64,000 nt of DNA from Mycolicibacterium wolinskyi (GCF_002101965.1 NZ_LQQA01000033.1:310001-374000); one strand, 5' to 3'; shown: positions 42,498 through 52,006, counted from the first letter of the stretch. Notes: generated by a model not told the origin, from the sequence alone. A program made the numbers and translations.

Positions 42498-44107
42498 GGA
42501 ATCAGCTTGCCCGGGTTGAGGATTCCCGCCGGGTCCAGGGTGGCTTTGACCGCGCGCAGCACGTCGACACCGAGATCACCGATCTCGTCGCGCATCCACG
42601 GCCGGTGGTCGGCGCCCACGGCATGGTGATGGGTGATCGTCCCACCGGTGCGCACCATGGCCTCCGATGCGGCGGCCTTGGCCGCGCGCCACTGCTCGAT
42701 CGGATTGCCGCGCTGGGCGGCGACGACCGTGAAGTACAGCGAGGCGCCCGTCGGGTACACGTGCGAAATGTGGCACAACACGAGCGCCGGTGTGCCGGAC
42801 TCGCCGAGCGAGGACGTGAGGGCCTGCGTGACAGCGTCTTTCAGCGCTGCGATGTTGGACCAGTTCGTCGCCGTCTCCAGCGTTTCACACAGGGCTCCGG
42901 CGGCCAGCAGGGAGTCGCGCAGATATGGCGCCCCGAACCGGCCGTGCTCCCAGGCCTTGGCGGGTGCCTCGCCCAGTGACGTCCCGCCGTGCTGTTGCAG
43001 CAGGGCGCGGGTTTCGGCGTGCCGGCTCTCGGTGTGTGCGGCGGTGCCCTCGAACATCGTGATCGCCAGGCAGCCGCCGGTGATGCTCTGTTCGCCGATG
43101 CTTTCCGTGGTCGCGAGGTTGACGCCGGTCTCGGCCTCGTCGGACAGCCGGATCACCGTGGGGCCGGTGCCGGTTTGCGTCACCGCGCGCAATGCCGCAG
43201 CGCCGGTGGCGAAGTCGGGGAACGACCACGCCTCGTAACGCGTCGACTCCGGAATCGGGTGTACGCGCACCCGAACCCGGGTGATCACCCCGAACACGCC
43301 TTCGGAGCCGACGATCAGCTGGCGGAGATCGGGCCCTGCCGCGGAGGCCGGCGCCCGGCCGAGGTCGAGCACGCCGGCCGGCGTCACCGCACGCAGGCCG
43401 CGGACCATGTCGTCGAATCGGCCGTAGCCGGCCGAATCCTGGCCGGAGGACCGGGTGGCGGCGAACCCGCCGATGGTGGCGAACTGGAAACTCTGCGGGA
43501 AGTGGCCGAGCGAAAACCCATGTGCGTCAAGCAGTTCCTCAGCTTCGGGGCCGCTGACCCCGGCGCCGAGTTCGGCTTCGCCGGATACCTCGTCGATGCC
43601 GTGCAGGACGTTGAGCCGGCGCAGATCCAGCGAGATCACCGCGGTGAATTCACCACGCAGCGGATCGAGCCCGCCGACCACGCTCGTGCCACCGCCGAAC
43701 GGGACGACCGCGATCCGGTGCTCGGTGCAGTACCTCAGCAGCTCGGCCACCTCATCTTCGCCGCCGGGAAGGATCACCGCGTCAGGCGCGTCTTGGACAC
43801 CGGAATCCTTGCGGCGCAACAGGTCCAGCGTGGACTTGCCGCCGGCGTGCAAGAGTCGCGACAGGTCATCGACCCGGCAGTGCGCAGGCCCGACGATCGC
43901 GGCGAGCGCATCACGGTCACCCTTGCCGAGGGTGGACGGACGAAGCTCGACCTGTTCGGGCGTCAGCTCAGCGGCCGCGGCGGCCTCGATGCCCAGCGCC
44001 TGCTGCAGCAAGGCCTGAATGCCGTCGGACAGGGGCTTGGCCGCCTGTGGGTCACCCCAGGCGTTCCACTTCATCGGAGGCAGCAACTGCTCAGCCGGAC
44101 GCGTCAT
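42494..44107 (-). CDS. FAD-binding oxidase, alkyldihydroxyacetonephosphate synthase-like (Rv2251-like)
   Basis: A 537-residue flavoprotein of the VAO/PCMH type. The FAD domain carries PFGGGTSVVGGLDPLRG near 145-160, a GYGRFDDMVRG block and the C-terminal HHHAVG cap. The nearest characterised relatives are alkyl-DHAP synthases, which make ether lipids from acyl-DHAP; FAD-linked hydroxyacid oxidases are the alternative. It is coupled to dagK. Its ATG at 44107 is only 17 bp from the ATG of the divergent TetR-glpD operon, so the promoters must overlap coding sequence. Confidence 0.86.
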   Translation of the reverse strand: MTRPAEQLLPPMKWNAWGDPQAAKPLSDGIQALLQQALGIEAAAAAELTPEQVELRPSTLGKGDRDALAAIVGPAHCRVDDLSRLLHAGGKSTLDLLRRKDSGVQDAPDAVILPGGEDEVAELLRYCTEHRIAVVPFGGGTSVVGGLDPLRGEFTAVISLDLRRLNVLHGIDEVSGEAELGAGVSGPEAEELLDAHGFSLGHFPQSFQFATIGGFAATRSSGQDSAGYGRFDDMVRGLRAVTPAGVLDLGRAPASAAGPDLRQLIVGSEGVFGVITRVRVRVHPIPESTRYEAWSFPDFATGAAALRAVTQTGTGPTVIRLSDEAETGVNLATTESIGEQSITGGCLAITMFEGTAAHTESRHAETRALLQQHGGTSLGEAPAKAWEHGRFGAPYLRDSLLAAGALCETLETATNWSNIAALKDAVTQALTSSLGESGTPALVLCHISHVYPTGASLYFTVVAAQRGNPIEQWRAAKAAASEAMVRTGGTITHHHAVGADHRPWMRDEIGDLGVDVLRAVKATLDPAGILNPGKLIP

Positions 44108-44124
44108 GCGTTACAGTATTACAC

Positions 44125-44700
44125 ATGGTGTCACTCAGTAACGGTGAGTCGCTCGGCGACCGGATCCTGGATGCCGCCGCCAGCTGCGTGCTTGCCTTCG
44201 GTATCGACCGGGTGACGCTGGCCGAGATCGCGCGCCGGGCCGGGGTGAGCCGACCCACCGTCTACCGGCGGTTTCCCGACACCCGCTCGATCCTCGCGGC
44301 GCTGCTGACCGCGCGGATCGTGCGCGTGCTCGACGACGTCGAGACCACCGAGGCCGGGCGCGAGGCCCTCGTGGAGCGGATCGTCACCGTGGCCCAGCGG
44401 CTTCGCCACGACGACGTGATCATGGCCGTGCTGCACACCGCACCCGACCTCGCGATGGTCTACATCGCCGAGCGGCTCGGTACCAGCCAGCAGATCCTCA
44501 TCGATGCCGTCGCCGGTGAACTCAAACTCGCGCAGGAAGAGGGGAGTGTGCGCGCGGGAGATCCACGCCAGCTGGCCACCATGTGCCTGCTGATCACCCA
44601 GTCGGCCATCCAATCCGGGCAGATGGTCGAACCGATACTCGACGCCGACGCGCTCGCCACCGAGCTCGCTCATTCGCTGAACGGATACCTCAAACCATGA
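44125..44700 (+). CDS. TetR-family regulator (Rv2250c-like)
   Basis: A 191-residue TetR regulator with helix-turn-helix at about 10-52 (VTLAEIARRAGVSRPTVYRRF) and a C-terminal ligand domain. The ATG at 44125 lies 17 bp from the divergent FAD-oxidase start; the gap has no room for a ribosome-binding site, so leaderless translation is likely. Its stop overlaps the ATG of glpD. It likely controls both directions, that is glpD and the AgpS-like/dagK operon. Confidence 0.9.
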   Translation: MVSLSNGESLGDRILDAAASCVLAFGIDRVTLAEIARRAGVSRPTVYRRFPDTRSILAALLTARIVRVLDDVETTEAGREALVERIVTVAQRLRHDDVIMAVLHTAPDLAMVYIAERLGTSQQILIDAVAGELKLAQEEGSVRAGDPRQLATMCLLITQSAIQSGQMVEPILDADALATELAHSLNGYLKP

Positions 44701-46235
44701 CCGGACCCACTGCGCTCAATACGCACCGGCGCGCTGCCGAACTCGCCGCACTCGCCGACGGCGGGCGCATCGACGTCCTCGTGATCGGCGGCGGGATCAC
44801 GGGCGCGGGCATCGCGCTCGACGCCGCCACGCGTGGGCTGGACGTGGCGCTCGTCGAGAAGCGCGACCTCGCGTTCGGCACGAGCCGGTGGAGTTCCAAA
44901 CTCGTGCACGGCGGGCTGCGTTACCTGGCCACCGGAAACGTGGGCATTGCCCGGCGCAGCGCGATCGAACGCGGAATCCTCATGAGCCGCAATGCGCCTC
45001 ACCTCGTGCGGGCGATGCCGCAACTGGTGCCGCTCCTGCCCTCGATGGGCCGAGCCTCGCGTGCGCTGATCCGGTTCGGCTTCGTCGCGGGCGACGGGCT
45101 GCGCAAGCTGGCAGGCACGAGCGCCGCGACGCTGCCGAGGTCGCGGCGGGTCGATGCCTGCCGTGCGGTCGAGCTCGCGCCGACGGTCCGCACCGACGGT
45201 CTCGACGGCGCCTTCCTGGCATATGACGGCCAGCTCATCGACGACGCTCGGCTGGTCACGGCGGTGGCCCGCACCGCTGCGCAGCACGGCGCACGCATCC
45301 TCACGCGCGTGTCGGCGAGCGTCGCGCAGGGTGATCGCGTGCGCCTCACCGACGAGGTCACCGGAAGCTCGTTCGACGTCGACGCACGTGCCGTCGTGAA
45401 CGCCGCAGGCGTATGGGCAGGCGAGGTCGACCCGTCGATCACGTTGAGGCCCAGCCGCGGTACCCATCTGGTGTTCGACGCCGAGGCGTTCGGGAACCCC
45501 ACCGCCGCGCTGACCATCCCGATTCCCGGCGAGCTCAACCGGTTCGTGTTCGCGATGCCCGAGCAGTTGGGCCGGGTGTATCTCGGCTTGACCGACGAGG
45601 ACGCGCCAGGGTCGATTCCCGATGTGCCGCAACCGACTTCGGCCGAGATCACGTTCCTGCTCGACACCGTCAACACCGCGTTGGCCACGGCGCTGACGCC
45701 GGCCGACGTGCGAGGCGCTTACGCGGGGCTGCGCCCGTTGATCGACACCGGCGCGGGCCGGACCGCCGACGTCTCGCGCGAACACGCCGTCGTGGAATCG
45801 CCCAACGGCGTGATCGGCGTGATCGGCGGCAAGCTCACCGAATACCGCTACATGGCACAGGATGTGCTGGATCGCGCAGTGGCGCTGCGCGGGCTCGCGG
45901 CGGGGGAGTGCCGCACCCGCAATCTGCCGCTGGTGGGTGCACCGGCCAATCCGGTGTCGACCGTGCAGCTGTCGCCCGAACTGCCCGGTTCACTGGTGGC
46001 GCGGTACGGGGCCGAGGCGCCGAACGTGGTCGCGCAGGCATCCTGCGACCGTCCGACCGAGCCGGTTGCCGACGGAATCGACGTCACCCGAGCCGAATTC
46101 GAGTACGCCGTGACCCACGAGGGGGCATTGACCGCCGACGACATCCTGGACCGGCGCACCCGCATCGGGCTCGTCGCCGCGGATCGCGAGCGCGCGGCCG
46201 CGGCCGCCGCCGAGATGCTCGCGGTGCTCGGTTAG
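44697..46235 (+). CDS. glpD: Aerobic glycerol-3-phosphate dehydrogenase
   Basis: A 512-residue FAD-dependent glycerol-3-phosphate dehydrogenase that passes electrons to the quinone pool and makes dihydroxyacetone phosphate. The FAD dinucleotide loop VIGGGITGAG is at residues 29-38. The family signatures SSKLVHGGLRYLATG near 65-80 and the GGKLTEYRYMAQD end block are present. It corresponds to glpD1 (Rv2249c). The ATG at 44697 overlaps the TetR stop; its own stop overlaps the LysR gene end by 4 bp (convergent). Confidence 0.93.
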   Translation: MTGPTALNTHRRAAELAALADGGRIDVLVIGGGITGAGIALDAATRGLDVALVEKRDLAFGTSRWSSKLVHGGLRYLATGNVGIARRSAIERGILMSRNAPHLVRAMPQLVPLLPSMGRASRALIRFGFVAGDGLRKLAGTSAATLPRSRRVDACRAVELAPTVRTDGLDGAFLAYDGQLIDDARLVTAVARTAAQHGARILTRVSASVAQGDRVRLTDEVTGSSFDVDARAVVNAAGVWAGEVDPSITLRPSRGTHLVFDAEAFGNPTAALTIPIPGELNRFVFAMPEQLGRVYLGLTDEDAPGSIPDVPQPTSAEITFLLDTVNTALATALTPADVRGAYAGLRPLIDTGAGRTADVSREHAVVESPNGVIGVIGGKLTEYRYMAQDVLDRAVALRGLAAGECRTRNLPLVGAPANPVSTVQLSPELPGSLVARYGAEAPNVVAQASCDRPTEPVADGIDVTRAEFEYAVTHEGALTADDILDRRTRIGLVAADRERAAAAAAEMLAVLG

Positions 46236-47110
46236 ACCTGGGCCAGCAGGACATCGCGGACCGCTGAGCTGGTGTGGCGCTGCCAGAGCGCCTGCGCGCC
46301 GACCAGGAGTGGCGGCTCGAGTTCGGTGACGGTCACGCGACCGCCCATGGCAGGGCCGGCGGGTGCGGTCACGAATGCGATCCCGCCCGTGGTGAGCGGT
46401 GCGGCCACAGTTGCCGAACCCTGGACACGACTGACCACGTAATCGGGCTCGAACCCGGCCCGCCGGCACGCGCCCATCAGAAAATCGCTGTAGTAAGAGG
46501 AGCCCGGCGGCGCCCACAGCGCGATGCGTTCTCCGGCGAGTTCGCCGATGCCGACCGCGGGCAGTCCGGCCAAGCGATGATCGCTCGGCAGCGCGAGCCG
46601 CACGCGGTCGTAACCCACGACCGCCGTGGACAATTCATCGGTCGGCACCACCCCGCGCCGCAGCCCCAGCTGAACCGACCCGTCGAGCAAGGCACCCACC
46701 AGTTGATCGGGATAGAGCTGTCGGAACGTGAACGACAGCCTCGGGAACGCGTCGATGGCCGGCTCGAGCCGGGTGTAGGCCTCCACGCCGCTCAAGGCCG
46801 GCGTGTGGCCGATGACGAACACCTCCTCGACGTCGTTGGCGGTCTGTTCGACCCGCTCGGCCACGGTGCGGGCGGCCGCCAGCAGCGGCCTGCCCTCGGC
46901 CAGCAGCAAGCGTCCGGCTCTGGTGAGCGTCAGGCGGCGCCCGTCCCGGTTGAACAGTGTGGCGCCGAGCTCTTTCTCCAGTTGCTGCACTGAGCTGCTT
47001 AGGGCTTGTTGGCTAATGTGCAGGCTTTTGGCGGCCGCGGTGACGTTGCCGGCCTCGGCAACCGCGATGAACTGCCGTAATCGCCGCAGATCAGGGAAGC
47101 TGGTACACAC
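46232..47110 (-). CDS. LysR-family regulator
   Basis: A 292-residue LysR regulator with winged helix at 8-65 (NVTAAAKSLHISQQALSSSV) and a periplasmic-binding-protein-like effector domain. It uses a GTG start at 47110. It is divergent from the SDR gene at 47197 over an 86-bp gap that contains a 21-bp inverted repeat, so the SDR gene is its probable target. Confidence 0.92.
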   Translation of the reverse strand: MCTSFPDLRRLRQFIAVAEAGNVTAAAKSLHISQQALSSSVQQLEKELGATLFNRDGRRLTLTRAGRLLLAEGRPLLAAARTVAERVEQTANDVEEVFVIGHTPALSGVEAYTRLEPAIDAFPRLSFTFRQLYPDQLVGALLDGSVQLGLRRGVVPTDELSTAVVGYDRVRLALPSDHRLAGLPAVGIGELAGERIALWAPPGSSYYSDFLMGACRRAGFEPDYVVSRVQGSATVAAPLTTGGIAFVTAPAGPAMGGRVTVTELEPPLLVGAQALWQRHTSSAVRDVLLAQV

Positions 47111-47122
47111 CGGTTGAGTCTA

Positions 47123-47143
47123 TCCACAAGAATGAGTTGTGGA
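47123..47143. promoter_or_regulatory. TCCACAA-N7-TTGTGGA inverted repeat, candidate LysR box
   Basis: A perfect 7-base inverted repeat with a 7-base spacer, containing the T-N11-A spacing expected of LysR boxes. It starts 12 bp upstream of the LysR gene and ends 53 bp upstream of the SDR gene, the place for an activator site of the divergent gene with autorepression. Confidence 0.65.
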
Positions 47144-47196
47144 AACTGCGGTATTTTCGGTTTCTGATTTGTCGATCGCTTCGTTAACGTCGAGGC

Positions 47197-47946
47197 ATGA
47201 GCAAACTTGAGGGCAAATCAGCAGTGGTTGCTGCCGGGGCGAAGAACCTCGGTGGTCTGATCAGCACGACATTGGCTTCGAGGGGTGTCAACGTCGCGGT
47301 CCACTACAACAGCGCATCGTCGGAGCCCGACGCCGACAAGACCGTCGCGGCAGTGCAGGCGGCGGGCGTCAAGGCCGTCAAGGTCCAGGGTGACCTGACG
47401 GTGCCCGCCAACGTCGAGAAGCTGTTCGACACCGCGATCGACGCATTCGGTAGCGTCGACATCGCGGTCAACACCGTCGGCAAGGTGCTGCGCAAGCCGA
47501 TCGGCGAAACCACTGAGGCCGAATACGATTCGATGTTCGACATCAACGCCAAGGCGGCGTACTTCTTCCTGCAGCAGGCCGGGACCCGGCTCAACGACAA
47601 CGGGTCCATCGTCACCATCGTGACGGCGCTGCTCGCGGCCTACACCGACGGATACTCCACCTACGCGGGTTCCAAGAGTCCCGTCGAGCACTTCACCCGC
47701 GCGGCCTCGAAAGAGTTCGGCGTGCGTGGCATCAACGTCAACAATGTCGCGCCCGGGCCGATGGACACGCCGTTCTTCTACCCGCAGGAGACCCCCGAAC
47801 GCGTCGAGTTCCACAAGTCGCAGGGGATGGGCAACCGGTTGACCGAGATCACCGACATCGCGCCGCTGGTGGTGTTCCTGACCGATGAGGGGCACTGGAT
47901 CAACGGCCAGACCATCTTCGCCAACGGCGGATACACCACCCGCTGA
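47197..47946 (+). CDS. SDR-family oxidoreductase, variant motifs
   Basis: A 249-residue SDR. The active-site YAGSK and the terminal GQTIFANGGYTTR are normal, but the cofactor loop reads AAGAKNLGG instead of TGxxxGIG. The NNAG motif is replaced by NTVG. The same variant is known from a subgroup of SDRs acting in sugar or polyol metabolism, so it is not necessarily inactive. It is the likely target of the divergent LysR gene. It ends 10 bp before a strong hairpin terminator. Confidence 0.88.
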   Translation: MSKLEGKSAVVAAGAKNLGGLISTTLASRGVNVAVHYNSASSEPDADKTVAAVQAAGVKAVKVQGDLTVPANVEKLFDTAIDAFGSVDIAVNTVGKVLRKPIGETTEAEYDSMFDINAKAAYFFLQQAGTRLNDNGSIVTIVTALLAAYTDGYSTYAGSKSPVEHFTRAASKEFGVRGINVNNVAPGPMDTPFFYPQETPERVEFHKSQGMGNRLTEITDIAPLVVFLTDEGHWINGQTIFANGGYTTR

Positions 47947-47956
47947 GCCGGACACA

Positions 47957-47988
47957 CGAAACGCCCCGTCTCACGACGGGGCGTTTCG
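47957..47988. terminator. Bidirectional hairpin terminator
   Basis: A perfect 14-base stem (CGAAACGCCCCGTC and its complement) with a TCAC loop. It lies between the ends of the SDR gene and the convergent accD6 gene. No T-run follows on either strand, as is common for actinobacterial terminators. It closes both transcription units. Confidence 0.88.
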
Positions 47989-48002
47989 CGTATACCGAGC
48001 GT

Positions 48003-49424
48003 TTACAGCGGGATGTTCTTGTGACGACCGCGGCGTGCCGGCGCTTCGGCCAGGGCCTGCGTCAGCTTGCTGCGCGTGTGCGCCGGGTCGATCTTCTCGT
48101 CGACCACGCCGATCTCGATCGCGGAATCCACACCGCCCGCGATCTTCTCGTGCTCGATCGCCAACTGCTCGTGCAGCGCCTCGCGCTCCTCGGGAGCTGC
48201 GGCCGCCAGCTTCTTCTTGTGCAGGATGCCGACCGCGGCCTTGGCGCCCATGACCGCGACCTCGGCGTCCGGCCAGGCGAACACCTTGGTGGCGTTGAGC
48301 GATCGCGAGTTCATCGCGATGTAGGCACCGCCGTAGATCTTGCGGGTCACCAGCGTGACGCGGGGGACCGTCGACTCGCCGAAGGCGTGCAGCAGCTTGG
48401 CGCCACGACGCACCACGCCGCCCCATTCCTGGTCGACACCGGGCAGGTAGCCGGGCACGTCGACGATGACCACGAGCGGGATTCCGAACGCATCGCACAA
48501 CCGCACGAAACGCGCCGACTTCTCGGCACTCTCGGAGTTGAGGCAGCCGCCGAGGCGCAGCGGGTTGTTGGCGATCACGCCGACGGTGCGGCCGGCCAGC
48601 CGACCCAGCCCGACGACGATCGACGGTGCCCACTTGCCCTGGAACTCCTCGAACGGCACGCCCTCGTCGAGCAGAGCCGTCACGAGCGGGTGCACGTCAT
48701 AGGCCCGGCGCGCCGACTCCGGCAGCAGCGCATGCAGATCGGAGTCGCCGGCCTCAGCCTTGGTGCGATCGAAATGACCCTGCTGGCAGAACAATCCGAC
48801 CAGGCGGCGGCCGCGCTCATAGGCGTCGAGCTCGTCGTCGGCGACGATGTGGCACACACCGGACTTCTTGTGGTGGGCCTCCGGACCGCCGAGGGACACC
48901 ATGTCGACGTCCTCGCCGGTCACGCTGCGCACGACATCGGGGCCGGTGACGAACACCTTGCTGTCCGGAGCCATGACAATCACGTCGGTCAGCGCGGGCC
49001 CGTAGGCGGCGCCGCCCGCGGCGAAGCCGACGACCACCGAGATCTGCGGGATGTAGCCGGACGCCCGGATCATGGCCTCGAAGACCAGGCCGACCGCGTG
49101 GAGCGCCTTGACGCCCTCGGCCAGCCGCGCACCGCCCGAGTGCCAGATGCCCACGATCGGGCTCTGCTCCTCGATGGCGGTGTCGTAGGCGTTGACGATG
49201 TGGGCGCAGCCTTCGACCCCCATCGCACCACCCATCACGGTGCCGTCGGTGCAGAAGGCAACCGTGCGAACGCCGTTGACCGTGCCGGCGGCCGCCAGCA
49301 CGCCCGAGCGGTCCCGCTCGTGCAGCAGCTCGACGCTGCCGTCATCGAAGAACGTGGACAGCCGCAGCAACGGATCGCGAGGGTCGAGCGATTCGCCGAC
49401 AGCCTCGGGGGCCATGATCGTCAT
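48003..49424 (-). CDS. accD6: Acetyl/propionyl-CoA carboxylase carboxyltransferase subunit AccD6
   Basis: A 473-residue biotin-dependent carboxyltransferase, the same length as M. tuberculosis AccD6 (Rv2247). The two crotonase-like halves are visible, with oxyanion stretches FAAGGAAYGPALTD near 135 and KIYGGAYIAMNS near 390. With AccA3 it makes malonyl-CoA for FAS-I and FAS-II. It is the last gene of the FAS-II operon. The ATG at 49424 has a strong AAGGAGG site; the longer frame begins in the kasB end and was rejected. Confidence 0.95.
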   Translation of the reverse strand: MTIMAPEAVGESLDPRDPLLRLSTFFDDGSVELLHERDRSGVLAAAGTVNGVRTVAFCTDGTVMGGAMGVEGCAHIVNAYDTAIEEQSPIVGIWHSGGARLAEGVKALHAVGLVFEAMIRASGYIPQISVVVGFAAGGAAYGPALTDVIVMAPDSKVFVTGPDVVRSVTGEDVDMVSLGGPEAHHKKSGVCHIVADDELDAYERGRRLVGLFCQQGHFDRTKAEAGDSDLHALLPESARRAYDVHPLVTALLDEGVPFEEFQGKWAPSIVVGLGRLAGRTVGVIANNPLRLGGCLNSESAEKSARFVRLCDAFGIPLVVIVDVPGYLPGVDQEWGGVVRRGAKLLHAFGESTVPRVTLVTRKIYGGAYIAMNSRSLNATKVFAWPDAEVAVMGAKAAVGILHKKKLAAAAPEEREALHEQLAIEHEKIAGGVDSAIEIGVVDEKIDPAHTRSKLTQALAEAPARRGRHKNIPL

Positions 49425-49455
49425 ACAAACCTCCTTTGGCGGAAAGCGCTGGGTA

Positions 49456-50718
49456 TCAGTACTTTCCGAAGGCGAGCGCGACGTTGTGCCCACCGAATCC
49501 GAACGAATTGTTGATCGCGTATTTGAAATCGCCCTGGCGCGGCTCCCCGGCGACCACGTCCAGATCGATCTCCGGATCGAGATTGCGCAGGTTGCGCGTC
49601 GGCGGGATGATGCCGTCCCGCAACGCCAGGACCGTCAGGATGGACTCGACGGCACCGACCGCGCCGACCGAATGGCCGAGCGCAGACTTGGGTGCGTAGA
49701 CCGCCGGCTTGTGGCCACCCATCGCGTTGTTGATCGCCTTACCCTCGGCCACGTCGCCGACGCTGGTGCCGGTGGCATGCGCGTTGACGTGGTCGATGTC
49801 CTTGGGCTGCAGACCCGCCAGTTGAATGGCGCGGGTCATGGCGTGACCGGCCTGCTCACCGTTCGGATCGGGCGCCACGATGTGGTAGCCGTCCGAGGTG
49901 ATGCCGGCGCCCATCAGCCGGGCGTAGATGTGCGCACCGCGCGCCTTGGCGTGCTCTTCGGTCTCGATGACCAGCAGCGCGCCGCCTTCGCCGAACACGA
50001 AGCCGTTGCGGTCGCGGTCGAACGGACGGCACGCACCGGCCGGATCGTCGTTGGTGGTGGACAGCACGATGCGCATCTGGGCGAACCCGGCGATCGGCAC
50101 TGCCTCGATCTTTGTCTCCACACCACCGCAGATCGCGATGTCGGCCTCGCCGAGCACGATGTTGCGCCACGCCTGCGCGATGCCCTCCGATCCGGATGCA
50201 CAGGCCGAAACCGGGGTGATGACCCCGGCCCGGGCCTTGCGTTCCAGGCCGACAGCGGCAGCGGCCGCATTGGGCATGTACATCTGGACAGCCAGCGGCG
50301 ACACGGCCTTGAGGCCCTTCGCCCGCATGCCGTCATAGCTGAAGACCAGCTCCTCGGTGGACCCCATGCCGGTGCCGATCGACACCATCAAACGCTTGGG
50401 ATCGACCTCGGGATCGCCGGCGTCCTTCCAGACCCGCCGGCTCAACACGGTCGACATGCGCTGCAGATAGGACAACCGGCGCAGCTCGACACGAGTCAGC
50501 TCGTGGTCGAATTCCTCGAGAAGATGCCCCCCGATCCGGACCGGTAGATCGTATTGCTCGACGAACGGATCCTCGAGCTTACGAATGCCACTTTGCCCGT
50601 CCAGCAACTTCTTCCACGTGCTGTCCGCGTCGGTAGCCAGGGCGGTCGTCATGGCGATGCCGGTGACGACCACGTCGGGAAAGCCGTTCCCAGTGGATAA
50701 TCCCGTCAGACCTGCCAT
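49456..50718 (-). CDS. kasB: Beta-ketoacyl-ACP synthase II of FAS-II
   Basis: A 420-residue condensing enzyme. The active-site cysteine is Cys173 in VSACASGSE, and the two catalytic histidines are in VNAHATGT and ALGHSVGAVG. KasB carries out late meromycolate chain extension on AcpM, and its loss shortens mycolates. I chose the ATG at 50718 with GGAG upstream; a 17-residue longer frame has no support. It lies 37 bp downstream of kasA and 31 bp upstream of accD6. Confidence 0.95.
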   Translation of the reverse strand: MAGLTGLSTGNGFPDVVVTGIAMTTALATDADSTWKKLLDGQSGIRKLEDPFVEQYDLPVRIGGHLLEEFDHELTRVELRRLSYLQRMSTVLSRRVWKDAGDPEVDPKRLMVSIGTGMGSTEELVFSYDGMRAKGLKAVSPLAVQMYMPNAAAAAVGLERKARAGVITPVSACASGSEGIAQAWRNIVLGEADIAICGGVETKIEAVPIAGFAQMRIVLSTTNDDPAGACRPFDRDRNGFVFGEGGALLVIETEEHAKARGAHIYARLMGAGITSDGYHIVAPDPNGEQAGHAMTRAIQLAGLQPKDIDHVNAHATGTSVGDVAEGKAINNAMGGHKPAVYAPKSALGHSVGAVGAVESILTVLALRDGIIPPTRNLRNLDPEIDLDVVAGEPRQGDFKYAINNSFGFGGHNVALAFGKY

Positions 50719-50755
50719 TACTGCTCCGATGCTTCCTCTCTGGATAGCGTTTCCC

Positions 50756-52006
50756 TCAGTACCGACCAAACGCTAGGGCGACATTGTGCCCACCGAACCC
50801 GAACGAGTTGTTGATGGCGTACTGGTATTCGCCATAACGAGGCTCGCCCGCAACAACATCGAGATCGATCTCGGGATCGGGGGTTTCGTAGTTCAGCGTC
50901 GGCGGGATGACGCCGTCGCGCAACGACAGCACCGTCAGTACCGACTCCAGCGCACCGACCGCACCGATGGAGTGGCCGAGCGCGGACTTCGGGGCGTACA
51001 CCGCGGCGTGCTCCACACCGGCGACGCGGATGGCGTTCGCCTCGGCGGTGTCACCGATCGGAGTAGCCGTGGCGTGGGCGTTGACGTGGGCGATGTCCTT
51101 GGGATCGAGTCCCGCGGTTTCCATGGCCCGCTTCATCGCCTGGCCGGCCCGCAGGCCGTCGGCAGCCGGAGCCACCATGTGGAACGCGTCCGAGGTGATG
51201 CCCGCACCCATGAGCCGGGCCAGCGGCTTGGCGCCACGGGCCTTGGCGTGCTCTTCGGTTTCGATGATCATCAACGCGCCGGCCTCGCCGAACACGAACC
51301 CGTCGCGGTCCTTGTCGAACGGCCGCGACGCGCCTGCCGGATCCTCGTTGCGGGTGCTCATCGCGCGCATCATCGAGAACGCCGCGATCGGCAGCGCTTC
51401 GATACCGCCTTCTACGCCGCCGCAGACGGCGAAGTCGGCGTCACCCATGACGATCTGGCGCCAGGCGTGGGCGATGGCCTCCGAACCCGACGAGCAGGCC
51501 GACACCGGCGTGATGACCCCGGCGCGGGCGCCGAGCTCAAGCCCGGCAACCGCGGCAGCGCCGTTGGGCATGATCATCTGAACAGCCAGCGGCGACACCT
51601 TGCGGGGGCCGCCTTCGTTCATCGCGTCGTAGGTCTCGACGATCTTCTCGCCACCACCGAGACCCGTGCCGATCACGACAGCGAAGCGATCGGGGTCGAC
51701 CTCAGGGGTGCCTGCGTTCTCCCACAGCTGCTTGCTGAGGAACTTAGACATGCGCTGGACGTAGGACATGCGGCGCATGTCCAACCGGGTCATGTGATCG
51801 TCGATCGAATCCACGAGGTGCCCACCGATTCGAACCGGCAGGTCCCACTTGGTGACGAACTCGTCCTCGAGGACGCGGATACCGCTCTCGCCTGCCAGCA
51901 GACCCTTCCACGTGCTCTCGATGTCCGGCGCGAGCGCGGTCGTCGCCGTGACGGCGGTTACCACAACATTGGGGTAACCGCCGTTGGCAGTGGAAGGCCT
52001 GGTCAC
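50756..52006 (-). CDS. kasA: Beta-ketoacyl-ACP synthase I of FAS-II
   Basis: A 416-residue condensing enzyme with the exact residue positions known from M. tuberculosis KasA: Cys171 (VSACSSG), His311 (VNAHATA), Lys340 and His345 (ALGHSIG). It starts meromycolate extension on AcpM and is essential and a target of thiolactomycin-type inhibitors. It uses a GTG start at 52006 that overlaps the acpM stop (GTGA), so KasA and AcpM are translationally coupled. It is a paralogue of the adjacent kasB. Confidence 0.96.
   Translation of the reverse strand: MTRPSTANGGYPNVVVTAVTATTALAPDIESTWKGLLAGESGIRVLEDEFVTKWDLPVRIGGHLVDSIDDHMTRLDMRRMSYVQRMSKFLSKQLWENAGTPEVDPDRFAVVIGTGLGGGEKIVETYDAMNEGGPRKVSPLAVQMIMPNGAAAVAGLELGARAGVITPVSACSSGSEAIAHAWRQIVMGDADFAVCGGVEGGIEALPIAAFSMMRAMSTRNEDPAGASRPFDKDRDGFVFGEAGALMIIETEEHAKARGAKPLARLMGAGITSDAFHMVAPAADGLRAGQAMKRAMETAGLDPKDIAHVNAHATATPIGDTAEANAIRVAGVEHAAVYAPKSALGHSIGAVGALESVLTVLSLRDGVIPPTLNYETPDPEIDLDVVAGEPRYGEYQYAINNSFGFGGHNVALAFGRY

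Noticed and set aside
44108..44124. TTAC-AGTA-TTAC direct repeat in the 17-bp divergent gap as a TetR operator
   Set aside because: The halves are direct, not inverted, and the symmetry of the full stretch is poor; kept only as a note in the glycerolipid finding region.
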